Shown here: positions 12,001 to 24,339 of the stretch, piece after piece | Layout: every line of letters begins with the position of its first letter | Numbering within the stretch: the stretch's first letter is position 1 | Origin: Chionoecetes opilio | Lineage: Eukaryota > Arthropoda > Malacostraca > Decapoda > Majidae | Reading direction: 5' to 3' | Assembly: GCA_016584305.1 (NCBI GenBank) | Contig: JACEEZ010020120.1 | Coordinates: 232,070 to 296,069, forward strand | Length of the DNA: 64,000 bases | Position numbers and translations under genes: made by a program | The notes under the pieces: generated by a model | Seen by the model: only the letters and a program-made list of their open reading frames with translations | Told to the model about the DNA's origin: nothing | Database searches by the model: none

Positions 12001-15000
12001 ACCGTCCTCACTGGCTCCTGTGAACAGACATCTAAATCAACCTCATGAAGTCTTTACATATGATATTAAGAACTGGAAAAAAAAAGCGGAAAAAATTGAA
12101 ACATTTAGCAGTCACCTCTTCCAAATGCCATTCACACAGCCAGCCATTACACTAACTTTCACCCCTTTAAGGTAACAGAATACTTGGTAATGCTTAATCT
12201 ACACAATATCCCACTCATATACAGCTGTGGTATGTTCTCAAAAGACCTTATGAAGATATTGGTGGAAGTTACATAGAAGGGAGATGAGAAAATAAAATCA
12301 ATGCTTTGTAAATTTCAACAAGCACAGCTGTATGGTCTTTTGAGTGAAAATACCATTGTCAAATCTTATGAGCTGCAACCCATCCTATCTGAGTTTGTGT
12401 ATACTTACCTGAACTTACCATGCCAGCTGTGAGTATATGCAGTCGACCCAAGGTACCTGAATTCTAACATGATAAAAAGGAAGAGGTGTGGTAGGAATGG
12501 ACGAATGGATTTTGGGAGGGGTAGTAGGTCAAAAGCAAATTTCCACGCCTCTGTAAATCACCACTGTCTGTTCACGTCTTTGGTATCTTCCTCACATCAC
12601 TGCTGTGACAGGCCGTTAGCCTCCCCACCTTCACACTGCTCACACAAATATCATGGCTCACAATTTTGAGTCTTCTGTTACCTCATTAGCCATTCCAGCA
12701 TCCAAAGAACCTTTCAAATGTCATAAAATGAGGCCAAATGAAGATTAAATAAAAAAAAAACGACATCACAGCAGGAAATTTTGTCACACTAGTGACTGGA
12801 AGAATAAAAGTAGTTCTCTGTTGACGATCCGTACCTACACCTGCACGGCCACCCTCGGCGAAATAACAGCAGAGAGCCACTGCAACACATCTGCAACAAG
12901 TCAAAAGACCATAGATAACTGCAATATATGTGGGACACTAGTCCCATGATCTGCCTACCTGCAGCAACCAGGCTTAAAAGAATAAATGATGGAGTAAATA
13001 AATAAATAATAAATAGATAAATAAAAATTAAACAATAATGTATGCCTCACAAAATGTATGTGAAGCATGTATGTTTTGGTTATTTGGGGGAGGGGGGCTG
13101 CTGCTGCTGCAGATAAACTCATAAAACTTCAAAATCTCTAAAATCTTTGGAATGTTGAAATTGTTCATCAGCAAGACAATGAAGAATGTGATGCTGAGAG
13201 GAATGAAACCTTCCTGAACCACAAGATCATATCAGTGAGGTAGTTAAATCACTGAAGTTCATTTGTGGCAAGTTCAAGAAAATTTTTCTCTCTTCTTGCT
13301 GAGTAAAAATGACCCGAAGGCACACCACAGTGTGAGGCTTGTGAAGGTCACCGTAAGGCAGGAACACATACCCGACAATACTGAAGACTCTTTGGGAGTG
13401 GTGGACTTCACAGGCTCAACAGTTTCTGTGGTGGCGGGAGGCTCTGGAATGGAGGTCCTGCAAAAAATGAGATATATTTAATAATAGGAAATTAAACAGC
13501 CATAGGAAATTAAACAGCCATCATCACAGTTGATCCACTCCTATAATCACATTTTAAGGTTTGTGTAGACATTCAACAATCATAATCATTATAGAGATGT
13601 CTTACCAATCAATTTTAGATAAGCTGTTTGTACTCTTTTCTTTACTGTTGGCTCGGCATGTTTCCGTAATCTCCAGTGCACTTGGGACTGGGGGTGAATG
13701 AACTGGGGGTGGAGGTGGAGGAGGAGCCGGTGCTTCTCTAGGTGGCAAGGGGACAGGTGGGGCGGGACTGGCGGAGTGGGAGCGTGACCTGGAGGGAGTG
13801 GAGGGCCGGGTGCTGGCCACCGACGACCGCGGGGACTGTGACGCAGAGCGCATGATTTGAGCCGCTATCTCAGGAGGCAGCTGGGGGCCTGGAAAGAGAG
13901 TGGTCAAGTGATTCATATTATCATAATCACTTTCCAAGTAACAAAGGAAGGGGACCACAATTCTGACAGAAATGTATTATAATTACCATATCAGCCCACC
14001 ACATAACAAATATTTACCATTCCAGCATTCAATATTCTCATGTTTGGATGCACAGACGTTACTTATGCAGCCTTCACTCATGGGTAATGAAACATATTTC
14101 AATGAACAAGATTTTAGGATTTCAGATAAAATAAGTAAACCATAAGAGCGCTATTGATTCTTAAGCAATGCTTCATCCAAACTTTTCTACAACTGAAATT
14201 ATCTTGAGTAGGGTAAAAAAATTACAAATCCCATTTAAGATGTGAAATATATAGAAACCTTGTGGTTCTGATACCCTCAGAATAATTTTCATGCCGGCGT
14301 ATTACACAAAGCAAAGACGATACGAAAAAAATCAAATAAAAATAAATAATTGGAGTGGAACCTGTCCATTAACTTTGAATCTTATGACAAAAAGGTGGCA
14401 GTTTTGAATGACACTTACCATAAACAGGCGGGACTGGACTTTCCTCCTCTTTGCTTCCTTTTTTCAGTCTGGAAAGGAACATGGCTGCTTTCTTTCTTCG
14501 TTCCTGCTGCTTGTGTTCAGAGTGCAACGTCCCCTCACCGGATGGGCGGGAACTCTCCTTTCCCGTCTCATCATTGAGCATCTTCTCTCTCTGGCTGCAG
14601 TCTTCAGCGTCCATATCCTTATCCATCTCTTGAGCTGCGGACAGATCAAACAGGCTGTGTTTAACCTCTCCACAGTTCCTCTTGCATGCTTCCTTTATGC
14701 AAGGTTCCTTTGAAGGGTAACAGCACACATACACTGGTCTAAAGCAGTCTTTCAAGTATTTTTTTTTTTTATCGGGCCTCCAGCAGGGGAGGACCACGGG
14801 CTAGCTTGAGCCCGTCAGAGAGATGCTTTGAAAAGAGAGAGGAGAGTGTTCGTGCTGCTGGCGTGCGGCACGAGGACTGGCTTTTCAAGTTTCTCTAAAT
14901 CATGACCCTAGATGCAATATTGTTTTTGTCTTATAACACACTAGAATATCAAAGTGCCATTGTTTACTTCAAAAACTTACCATATTTGAAGATGTCATAC

Positions 15001-18000
15001 ATGTCATCATTATCCCCAGATGCATCCGTTGATTCGTCCATTTTCTCAACCTCCTTCTCCTTCTCTTTCTCCTTTTCTTCCTTTTCTTTTCGTTCTCTCT
15101 CCTCCTTCTCGCGTCTGTCCCTCTCCTCTTTTTCTTTTATTTTTCGCTTTCTCCTCCTCTCCTCCCGCTCCAATCTCCTCTTCTCCTTCTCTTCCTCATC
15201 CAAGTCTTCATCATCAGAGGACGACGACTCTACAGGGAAGGTGGAGTGGCGATCCAGATTAACGTCTTGCTCCCTGGACTTGATGGAGAAGCTGATGGTT
15301 GAAGTCTGTTTGTTATTGTTACTGTTATTACTGCTCCGGCTACTGTTGCTGCTGGTACTGCTGCCTCCTCGCTTCTCCTTCCTGGTGCCGGCATTTCCCT
15401 CCACCAGACTGCTCAGTGATAACCCTTTATCCTACAAAGACATGATATGAGTCAGGTCATATAGTGAACAGAGGACAGCATTATTAAGGGGATCTATATA
15501 TGGCAAGATCCTATCTGGCCAGAACCTAGCCATCAGGATAAGGTGTCTCCAAAAAGATAATTATACTTTTAAATAATGTGCCAATGAGCACACGCAGCAT
15601 GCTCACAACAGTACTGTGAATTGATGACTTTGAGCTTTAGTAGATCACTAGCCGCACCATGACATGCAAGTCATTAAGCTACATACACTACAGTGAATGT
15701 TTGTTTAGTGCACCTAGCTAGTTGGGGTGTCTATAAGGTATAAGGTGCACCGTACTCTGCACTTACCAACATTTTCATTCTGGATATCACTCTAAGGTTT
15801 CCTCTCCACTCTTTGCCAGTTTTGCCACCACCATGTCTGTTACCCTTCCCAGAGGGAATGGCTACTTCCTGCAGAAGGGCAGCAAGAAAGAAGTTCTTTA
15901 GGCCTTCATCCACTACCACAGCCACATAATCCCACACCACCATTCCACCACACACCTATTCCACGATGCCACACTATGTGGCGCAACCTTTTCAGCACCC
16001 TGAGGGTCTAATACTCCTCAACCCTGCTCCATGTGGCCTTCCTTGCTGTACCTCCAGGCAACTGGAATATGTGGCCACAATTACACAACACACTATTCTA
16101 AACACATCATCTTCACCTGTATCTCATCTCTCAATAGGGGTTTGCTGTTTTCTATGCTCTTCTCCACTTGCCCATGTCCTGAACCATCCACTAATCCAGT
16201 GACGTCCACTGTCAGTGCATCCTTCGATCTTTTCTTACGGTATAATGTGCATGTTATAAGCTGTGCCATTCATGGATTTTATGAGTTCTCCTGAACCTCA
16301 AGCACCAGATCAAATATTGCTGTCTTCTTAATTGTATGGGTACAATGAGCTCAAATAATCACAGAATTACAGTAACAATACACAAATATTCAAGTGTTTG
16401 TATATGAATGTACCAACATGCAGTAACAAATGATGAAACTTTATATTTGCTGGGGTTTCAGAAATTTTACCCCGAAGAAAATTAAGTGATTAAATATCTA
16501 CCTGAAAGAGAAATTAAGTTAATGTCACCTCACCTCAACTCCATCCTTGAAGATGTCACCATACACTTCATTGTACAGACGTATCTTCAACCGGTAGTAA
16601 GGATAGTACTCGTGATCCTTCTTTAGGAAGCTAAACCTGGGGTCATCTGTAGTAAACAAGAAAAGTACATTTTACCTTCATTATATATTCACAAGACTAC
16701 AGGACAGCATTTACTTTATACTATTTCTATAGCTAAATATCCATGACTGATTCTACCAGATCTCACCTCTGCTTCGCACCATTGTTTCAAAATCAACACC
16801 ATTTTTGATGATGTAGCTGGCCATCTTGTCAATCACCATCTGGACATCTGGTTGTGGCCACTTGATGTTGCTGTACTCGCTTGTGCTCTTGGTGGGTGAA
16901 GGTGAGCACTCAGACCCGTCATCAGAGTCGGAATCATAACCCTTGGTGCGGTTGAAAGAAGGGTAATCCACCAACTGCTTTGAGTTAACTTTGGGTGTGG
17001 TGGATGCCTTGTTCTCTTCTACCTTTTTCTCTATCTTTGGGGTTTCTGACCCTTCAGCAATGGGTGTGGATGTTGCAACAACTCCAGGCGAGGCTGGTGC
17101 TGGGGACTCACATCTCTCAATAACAGCGTTGTTCTTCTGTTTCTCCTGTATTTTATGGATGAGCTTGAAGTATGCACAGTCTGATGATGGCTTGTGAGCT
17201 GGGGTAGGTGTTCCAGGGGCAAGATCTGGCTTGATGCCAGCTGAGAGGCTTGGGTGCAAGTACTGGTCGTCATTGCCATCACTTTCTTTCTTGGACCTTT
17301 GATCAGCTTCAGCCGGAGTGTATCTGTGTGAGTCAAGCAGCAAATCATCAAACTATCTATTCAGAAAAGTTGCAAAAAGTTGATTGGGATGTCTAAATAT
17401 GATGGAATTACATTATTATGACTAGACCACGATGGTGCCTGTTCTTTGGAACTCGCTAAAGGTGCAGCTATGGCACAAGTCTACATTTGCACCTGTCCAA
17501 GGTCCTCATTTTAAAACCTTCCGTTTTTCTCAATCTTGCATCCCGTCTTTCATGTGGTCCAACACTCTTATCCTCCCATTTAATAGGGTATCATTCTCTT
17601 GCATTCCTAGCATTTATTCTACTCATATATATCCTTTTTGTCAACTCATTGTCAGCCATTGCTTCCAGGTGTACAAACCATCTGAGTTGCTGCACTTCAC
17701 ACTTCATTCATTCTCCCTTACTAGCTATACCAAATCTTGCAGATTAGTTTTGTTACTCTCATCGTCTATTACCATATAGCACCCGCCCAATACGTGTTAA
17801 ATACCTCGTCTATATAAACTATCCCAGTTCTAAATATGCCTTGCTCCTCACTTTCCTTTGCTAGTTGTGATATTTTGGAAGTTTCTTGTTAAGATTATAC
17901 CACACTTTCCCAGATATGTTCAATAAGCTAATTCCTGTAACTACTGCACTCACTTGTATATCTTTTTGCTCTATACACAGGAACTAAAGTAACCTTTGTC

Positions 18001-18781
18001 CAGTCTCGACTTGCGACATCGACTTGCACAATTCAAGTGCCTTGCATCTGGTGCTTACAGTTTTACTTCACAACTCTTGGATGAGCTTATCTTAATTCAA
18101 CGTGACCAGAAAGTCTGCTTACCTTCCACTCTTGATCATGGCAACCATATGCTTGTAGTAGGCGTTTAGAGGATTGTCAAAAGATAGGAAACCAAACATT
18201 GGATTGTCTGCCTGCTTTGTCTTGATGATGATCTCCATCTGGCCTCCTTGTCCCACTATGAACTTTGAAGTCTTCACAATGATTTTGTTTTGCTTAATAG
18301 TTTCAGGCTGAAAAAGAAGATTTATTCATTTGAAATGTGAGTAATAGTCAATTGTATGCGCTACCTCAAAACACATTGACAGAAAGGACATTTGTGATAA
18401 TCAAATAGCTTACAAAATCTGACTTTCTTTGCACAAAACATTTCAAAATCCTTCACTTCAATTATCGCTACTGCATTATTAAAATTTACAAGAGCCTTAA
18501 CTCAGGTAAAATACAAGGGCAAAAAATGGTTTGGTAGAGAATGAGACATGTGTCAAGGCACCTAACTTTCTACTTCCACTCGATTGTATGGTCACACCTT
18601 TCATGCCACATCTTATCTATATCGTACACTTTACTTTGAATATAAAGTTTACTTAGATTTAAACTGAAAAATATTAAACACATACCACCACCATTCCTTG
18701 TGGGACATTAAGCTCAGTGGGAGGGACATAAATATCTTCATCTGCTTCTGGCATGTAACCTGTGTCCTCCTGCTGCTGCTG

Positions 18782-18866
<85 letters not shown>

Positions 18867-21800
18867 GTTCACCCTGCTGCAGGTGATTGTTTTCAGGGTA
18901 CTCAGACGCCTGCTCTCCCCCTACAGCTGTCGCATCTGCCGCCATAGCCTGGCCGTCATAATTAAAGCCCACCTGGGCGTAGGTGTAGGTGTCTGAGGCA
19001 AGTTCTGCCATCAGACGCTTGGACTCTTCATCTGAGAACAGATCAAATATTTGTATTTGTGCTGTCATCGCATAAAACTGGGTTAGCAAATCTCAATACT
19101 GCTCCATTTCCTTGACCAAATCATTAGCACAATATCATACTTTACAAGTAACAGAGGTTTTGTTCAAATACCAGAAACAATTTTTTTATTAATTTGTCAT
19201 CATTATTTCATGTTTTCAATGGCTGGTTCCATGTTTATATATGTTAGCCTTTTATCATCCAATGGCAGGTAGCAAAGCTGTGCATTTATGTGCAACTTCC
19301 CTATCAAGCCTTATGTTTTCCAAGTCCTTCCTTATAGAGGATCTCATTTCATGTGCTACGTGCATTCCTTGGTCAACCCACTACCATGCAATCTCTCACT
19401 TTAAAATGTTAAATGGGATTCACAGTCATCCTCATATTTTCTGTCCACATGACTAACCCAATGAAATATGTCCAAACTGAATAAGTTATTTTCAATGATG
19501 AAGGGTAAAAATACTTCTCTTAATAATCATTGTAAAATACTAAAGGAACTTTGGCATGAAATTCTACCCTCCTTGAGAGGCCTTAACAAAAATGTCTCTC
19601 CACACTACATGACATTTTTGCCAGTTTCCAATCCAGTAATAGTTTCCCGAGGTGAAGTAGTCTTACCCTGGAAGGCCTGATATTGGACGTCATCTTGGTA
19701 GAGGGCCAGGTAACGCTCAAAGTCGCACCTTTCCTCCTCTGCTCGCTCCTCCTCCGTCAGCCCCTCCCACCGGTCTGCCCCGCCACCTGATTCAGCTTCG
19801 GACAGGTCATACACTGCTCCTCGCACATCATAACTGATTTCGTGGAGGAAAAAATTAAATAGATAAACAAATTCAAAAAGAATACATACAAAATAAAATT
19901 GCTCGTTTTGACAAATAATGTCAGAAAAAGTTACATTGTAGACACTACCAATCTATGTGTGGCCTTGTGTGTCATATGCAAACATATGTGTGGCCTTGTG
20001 TGTCATATGCAAACATATGTGTGGCCTTGTGTGTCATATGCAAACATATGTGTGGCCTTGTGTGTGTCATATGCAAACATATGTGTGGCCTTGTGTGTGT
20101 CATATGCAAACATATGTGGTTGTGGGGTAAAAAAAAGCTGTCAGCTCTTAGCAATAATTCCCCTTGGTATTATTCTGTTAGCCAGTCAGTTAATTAAATC
20201 TACACAGTAGCTGCCCTGGCATGCTCCCAAAGCAGTGCGTGAGCAGGGTATAAGTATATTAATGACCAGGATGCACCTCTAGTTCACTTGTTAGTTTCCA
20301 TGAGATGCTAACAGCATGGCAGTGTGGTGGTTGCAGCCTAAGAGATCTATTGCTCTTTTGGTAAATTTTCGTTATTGGGCATCACTGATTTCGAGGTCGA
20401 AAGTTTATTTATTTTCTTAAATAGTTTTGATGGGTTTTGAATTAATCTAGCACTAATGGTATTATTTCACACCAGAACCATAGCACTCTACACAACTGGG
20501 AGTATGGTTTTTGTTTACCATTATTGAATTTTAAGAGACTTTCTCTCTAAGTTTCTCGTCGCAAATCAATAGTTTAAGATATATATTTTTTTGGGAGGAG
20601 GAATACGTCTGCTATGTTTACAAAATACCGGTTAGGTATAGGATTAGATAAGGTTAGGATAGATTCAGGTTAAGTTAGATTAGGTTTAGGAATCATGGGG
20701 GAAGTCACCATAAAAGCTTGTCTGATATCTGCCAAAAATACCAAAAAAACTTTAATTTTTTTCCATTGAGTTTGCCAAATTTTAACATTTTCCCCCTTGT
20801 AGTTTTGCAAAACTTTCGATTTTTCGTTGATTTAGGCTGTTTTTCAAGAGGTTTTATGGTGATTTCCCCCTGATTACTATGCTTAGGTTAGATTAAAGCA
20901 GGTAGGTGTGAAATTCGTCTCCCTAACCAATAAAACCCACATTCCCACCAGGTCCCCAAGATCGTAAGGGGAAAGGGGGTAGAAGCAAACAGAAGAATTT
21001 CCGGAGGTTTTTATGGTGGTTTTCGTGTGAAACTCAAACAAACTCGTCAGAATACCATAGGTTTGACCACTAAATGGATTATGGTCCGAGTGTAAAAATC
21101 TACCGCACAAATTTTCTGGCGGAAAACAACATGTAAATCTTTACACAGAGATATTTTTAGTGAGAAAAAGAGAGCAGCATGAACGATGATAAAATTGAAT
21201 ACAACCACCAGTACCGGGTTACACTTCGCTATGTAGAGCACCCACAAACTCATTACTGGACCAAGTGAATCTACAGTTTAGGGACGCTAGGACCGGCTGC
21301 AGCGGTAGAACACTACGGCTCTGAGGAATTATCGGTAATAATGGACGAGAGTTTCACGGTCGTTTTCAGAGACACCAACTATTTTTTATTGGCCTACAAT
21401 TGGTGCTTGTTTTATTTTGCGCAAACCAAAAAAAAAAAAAAATAGTAAAAAAAAAAAAAAAATATGAAACCTAACCTAACCTGACCTTAATCACTACGTA
21501 TACTTTTTATTATTTTTTTATTTATTTTTTGGTTTACGCAAAATAAAACTAGCACCATTAGAACAAGCACCTATTGTAGGCCACGAAAAAATAGTCTCTG
21601 AAAACGAACGTGAAACTCTCGTCCATTATAACCGAATTATCCTCTAAACAACATCAAGTAAGTAACGCCGTGGGTAAAGATACGGACGTAAATATTAGGC
21701 AGAACTGGGCTCATTCCATCGGCTTGATACTCATGTTATCTATCTATTGTCTCCTTCAGCGTAATTACCAAAAGAATATATTAAAAGATAAGGAAAAAGG

Positions 21801-22170
21801 TGGTGAGACTGGAGAGTTGTACCCAGCCCAACATAGTTTAAGTTATGCCTTCCCAAGTGCAAATGTGTTATCCCATGCCCCTTAAGGCATCAAGCACCAA
21901 GTAAGAAGGTAAATAGAAGTAATGACGCAAAATGTGTTCCTGATAAGGAAGTGAGTGAAGCGAGGTGAGCAATCTACCCACGTACCGATCGACCATAACC
22001 GCGTTGTCGCCCATCCATGGTATCAAGTGGTTCCCTTTGTCCAAATAAAGCGCCTTATCGTTGTCACGGAATAGTTTACACGAGTATCCAAACAGCAGAA
22101 GGTCTTGGTGGCCATTACTCCCTTCTTTATCGCGGGGCTCAAAAATGCTACGCCCAATCTCAGCCGCCAT
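9078..22170 (-). CDS. SFSWAP: SFSWAP, suppressor of white-apricot splicing regulator, 16 coding exons
   Basis: Coding exons in transcript order: 22170-21986, 19833-19667, 19031-18686, 18307-18123, 17323-16767, 16646-16534, 15431-14981, 14634-14419, 13888-13606, 13457-13372, 12017-11933, 11624-11475, 10910-10737, 10605-10525, 10063-9820, 9128-9078. All splice sites are GT/AG and phases agree, about 1124 residues. The N-terminus carries the DRY_EERY domain (LLLFGYSCKLFRDNDKAL, LIPWMGDNAVMVDRYDVRG). Exon 4 is SURP module 1 (about 234-290), the exon 5/6 junction SURP module 2 (about 455-510), exon 7 a Lys/Glu-rich coiled stretch, exons 12-14 an Arg-Ser domain, and the C-terminus MAKIAQGLRAKVHALLNK. 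It is a nuclear regulator of alternative splicing; the Drosophila orthologue controls splicing of its own transcript. Exon 3 has a net frame break in a CAG/CAA tract (18770-18866). The upstream in-frame TTG at 22206 is not used as start because the ATG at 22170 has a good context. Confidence 0.93.
10148..10360 (+). mobile_element. TTAA-bounded MITE, copy 3 (intron of SFSWAP)
   Basis: Same family, bounded by TTAA on both sides. It sits in the SFSWAP intron between exons 10063 and 10525, in opposite orientation to the gene. Confidence 0.8.
11247..11410. repeat. Tandem repeat, 4 x 41 bp
   Basis: Four nearly identical 41 bp units beginning AGCTTGTGGTAAGCTGTGC, in the SFSWAP intron between exons 11475 and 10910. 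Confidence 0.9.
17430..17730 (-). pseudogene. Decayed LINE reverse-transcriptase C-terminal fragment
   Basis: The minus strand reads, with stops and frame changes, a segment like RWFVHLEAMADNELTKRIY, the RWFGHxERM motif found after the reverse transcriptase in RTE/Jockey-type LINEs. It lies in the SFSWAP intron between exons 18123 and 17323. Too decayed for family assignment. Confidence 0.55.
18770..18866 (-). repeat. CAG/CAA triplet repeat in SFSWAP exon 3
   Basis: Reading the minus strand, a run of about 15 CAA triplets is followed by about 13 CAG triplets broken by two GAG. Upstream frame gives poly-Asn then poly-Ser; the downstream frame demanded by the next exon gives poly-Gln. Confidence 0.95.
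19956..20120. repeat. Minisatellite, about 5 x 31-33 bp
   Basis: Units beginning TGTGTGGCCTTGTGTGTCAT; the last two carry an extra TG. It lies in SFSWAP intron 1, between exons 21986 and 19833. Confidence 0.9.
21326..21640. mobile_element. Foldback MITE (~315 bp) in SFSWAP intron 1
   Basis: Two arms of roughly 100 bp are inverted copies, sharing ATGGACGAGAGTTTCACG and TTGCGCAAACC/GGTTTACGCAA, separated by an A/T-rich core with CCTAACCTAACC. No ORF. Confidence 0.75.
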
Positions 22171-22619
22171 GACGGGGCTCGGCCTGCTGTGCAGCAGTGT
22201 TGCCAATTTGCCAGCCCGCCAGCCGCCAGGCAGCTCGTGCTACCAAATTTCCGTAGATTGAATGAATTTTTTTACAGAGATGGGTATAAATTCGGAAGAT
22301 TTTAAATTTACATATATTCACTTTTTTTTTATATTACAAGTGACAACTGCCTGCCGTGCCTGGTGGCATCATCCCCGGCTGCCATTCACCAGCAGCTGCA
22401 GGTTGAGGCTGCTCAAACCAATGATGTTTTTCAGTTTCACCGACGAAAGCGCGCATATATGCACCGCATATATATGCTGTTAATCCCCGGTGTAGCTACA
22501 CCGGCCTTTAGCGAGGGGGTGTTGTTTGAGGTGTAACAACCTTATAGGACAAAATCATTGAGTTCAAGTCATTTTTAAGTAATAAGAGCGGGAAAGGACT
22601 CTAGAATTTTACCCCACAT

Positions 22620-23110
22620 TTCATTCAGGGCCCCGCACTCCCACCGGCCTATAGGGCCCCGCACACCATAAATCCGCCCCTATGTGTATCATCTTCAGTG
22701 GCACATACAAATCAGTATTTGTTTGTTTGTTTAGAGGATAATTCCTCAGAGCCATAGTGATCTACCGCTGCAGCATTAGTGTTGGCCGAATTGCCACCAC
22801 CCCGGGAGGGGGGGTCACAAACCCCCGGCTAACACCCGGTACCCATTCCCTGCTGGGTGGACAGGGGCTCGGGCTCGGGGAAAGACCACCCATCTATCTT
22901 CGCTCCGCCCGGGGATCGAACCGGGACTTCTCGGTTGTGAGCCGAGCGTGCTAGCCACTACACTACGGTCGGAGTACGTACCCTGAATCCTTAGTACTTT
23001 TTAAAGTTAGTAGTGATGCTATAATTCGTAATATATGGCACCTGTCGATATTAGTGCGGGTGGCGACTATAGTGTTATCTACGGTAAAGGTACGGTAGGT
23101 CAGTAGGCCA
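22620..23110. mobile_element. Nested repeats upstream of SFSWAP (MITE copy split by a SINE)
   Basis: 22665-22682 carries a TAGGGGCGGATTTATGG-type transposon end on the minus strand. 22684-22720 and 23005-23095 match, in order, the right half of the 51113-51610 MITE. Between them sits a tRNA-derived SINE (22735-22975). The order suggests the SINE inserted into an older MITE copy. Confidence 0.55.
22735..22975 (-). repeat. tRNA-derived SINE
   Basis: On the minus strand the head shows A-box-like GTAGTGTAGTGGCTAGCACG and B-box GGTTCGATCCC, with a Val-type anticodon-arm look (CTCACAA). The tail runs on far past a tRNA length and no acceptor stem closes, so this is a SINE and not a tRNA gene. Confidence 0.7.
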
Positions 23111-23211
23111 CAATTAATTATTATTGTTATATGAGTATTGCGTCTTAAGACAAAAAATTCCTCCAAAAGTACCAAACTTCAAAATTTACTCGTAAACTGA
23201 TAATGACGTAC

Positions 23212-23264
23212 GGTCACGACCAAGGATTTATTATTCTTTCTACCTAATATCCTTGGTCACGACC
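23212..23264. mobile_element. 33 bp palindromic insertion with 10 bp target duplication
   Basis: GGTCACGACC occurs at 23212-23221 and 23255-23264. Between them is a 33 bp AAGGAT...ATCCTT palindrome. A second member of the same design lies at 52067-52110. Confidence 0.65.
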
Positions 23265-23739
23265 GATGTAAATAAATTACGTTTCTTTTCTTTACGTACT
23301 TACGCGCAGATTATAAGATAGAAGTCAGCAACTACTGCCTTTTCATTATTTTGGTGGATCTGGCAGTACTGCTCTGCCTCACTCGTGCCTCCATCTCCGT
23401 ATTATTATTATTATTATCTGATTATTTTTTATTTCCCGTATTGCACTGTAACACTATTAGAATAAACATAAAATGATGTAATATATATTTGAATGAGAAG
23501 GCTATGTGTATATATTAAAATGTATTGCTGAAAATGGTCTTTAGCCTCTTTACTCGTACCGTAGGTAGCTATTCAGATACGCATTTTTGCTGTATTTTAT
23601 CGGCTATAATCTATATTCTAGGTATAGATATATCTGATATTAATAAAAATCCTTTTCAAATCATGATATATAATCAAAATGAAATGTTTTTACATTTGTT
23701 TACAAAAATATAAACATGTGGATCCAAAGAGATCGATAC

Positions 23740-23870
23740 AAAGGACCAATCAGCAGCCAGAACCAAGCATTATGGCGGTAGATAGACCAATCAGAAGGCC
23801 AGACGCAAGGAACGCCGGCCAATAAGGTGCGGCAAGGCAAGGCAGATAGAGGGATTTAAACCTGGCAGAA
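23740..23870 (+). promoter_or_regulatory. Probable Aurora kinase promoter: three CCAAT boxes and a TTTAAA element
   Basis: CCAAT boxes start at 23746, 23787 and 23819 (spacing 41 and 32 bp), two of them as CCAATCA. TTTAAA follows at 23855-23860, 36 bp after the last CCAAT. Multiple NF-Y sites spaced about 30 bp and a CHR-like element about 30-36 bp downstream are the known layout of G2/M cell-cycle promoters. Association with the Aurora gene is inferred from position and strand. Confidence 0.5.
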
Positions 23871-23910
23871 GGGAGGCAGTGGTGTGGTCCAGCTGTTCTT
23901 AAGCCGCTGG
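23870..23910 (+). other. Probable non-coding first exon of the Aurora kinase gene (5' UTR)
   Basis: A strong donor, CTGG|GTGAGT, ends at 23910 just past the CCAAT cluster, with no ATG before it. The coding part begins after an acceptor at 28840 (GTATTTCCAG). The implied first intron is 4.9 kb and contains a LINE fragment and a foldback element. Needs transcript evidence. Confidence 0.4.
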
Positions 23911-24339
23911 GTGAGTATTTACTGATGCTTCCAAGCTTTCATCAATCACAAACTATAGTCCAAGTGACGCTTTTGACTCACCAAAGGAGTATTTAACACG
24001 TAATGCCAAAGTTTGACGAGTCAAATGCAGTTTCAGAATAACCTCAGTAGGCTACATCACTCCTGGCAATGAATCCTGACTCTTATTTGCCCGATTTCTA
24101 GCCTCAACCCCGAAAGGGAGTACCGTGGCTACTATTTAGATTTTAGAAAATGACTGTGTCTGGATTCAAATATTTGTAATATATTTCTACCTACTGTTTC
24201 TATAGGTCAGAACGAGTGTGAAAGTAACAATGAAATGTTGTGCAAACATTATTCTATTCGGTATTATTATGATTTAGGTCTTCCTCGAGCCTGACAATTC
24301 TAACCTGTCTCATCGTGTAGATCTCCTTATTCTGAGTCT

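Noticed and set aside
14369..14797. 142-codon minus-strand frame as a separate gene
   Set aside because: Its C-terminal half is SFSWAP exon 8 (14634-14419); the rest is read-through into the intron.
14902..15450. Plus-strand Ser/Phe-rich frame of 182 codons
   Set aside because: Antisense of SFSWAP exon 7 (Lys/Glu-rich), whose phases fit both neighbours.
18698..18947. Plus-strand poly-Leu and poly-Cys open frames
   Set aside because: Antisense readings of the SFSWAP CAG/CAA triplet run.
22900..22975. tRNA gene on the minus strand
   Set aside because: A and B boxes are present but no acceptor stem closes and the sequence continues into a SINE body. The same applies to 40809, 53217 and 44145.
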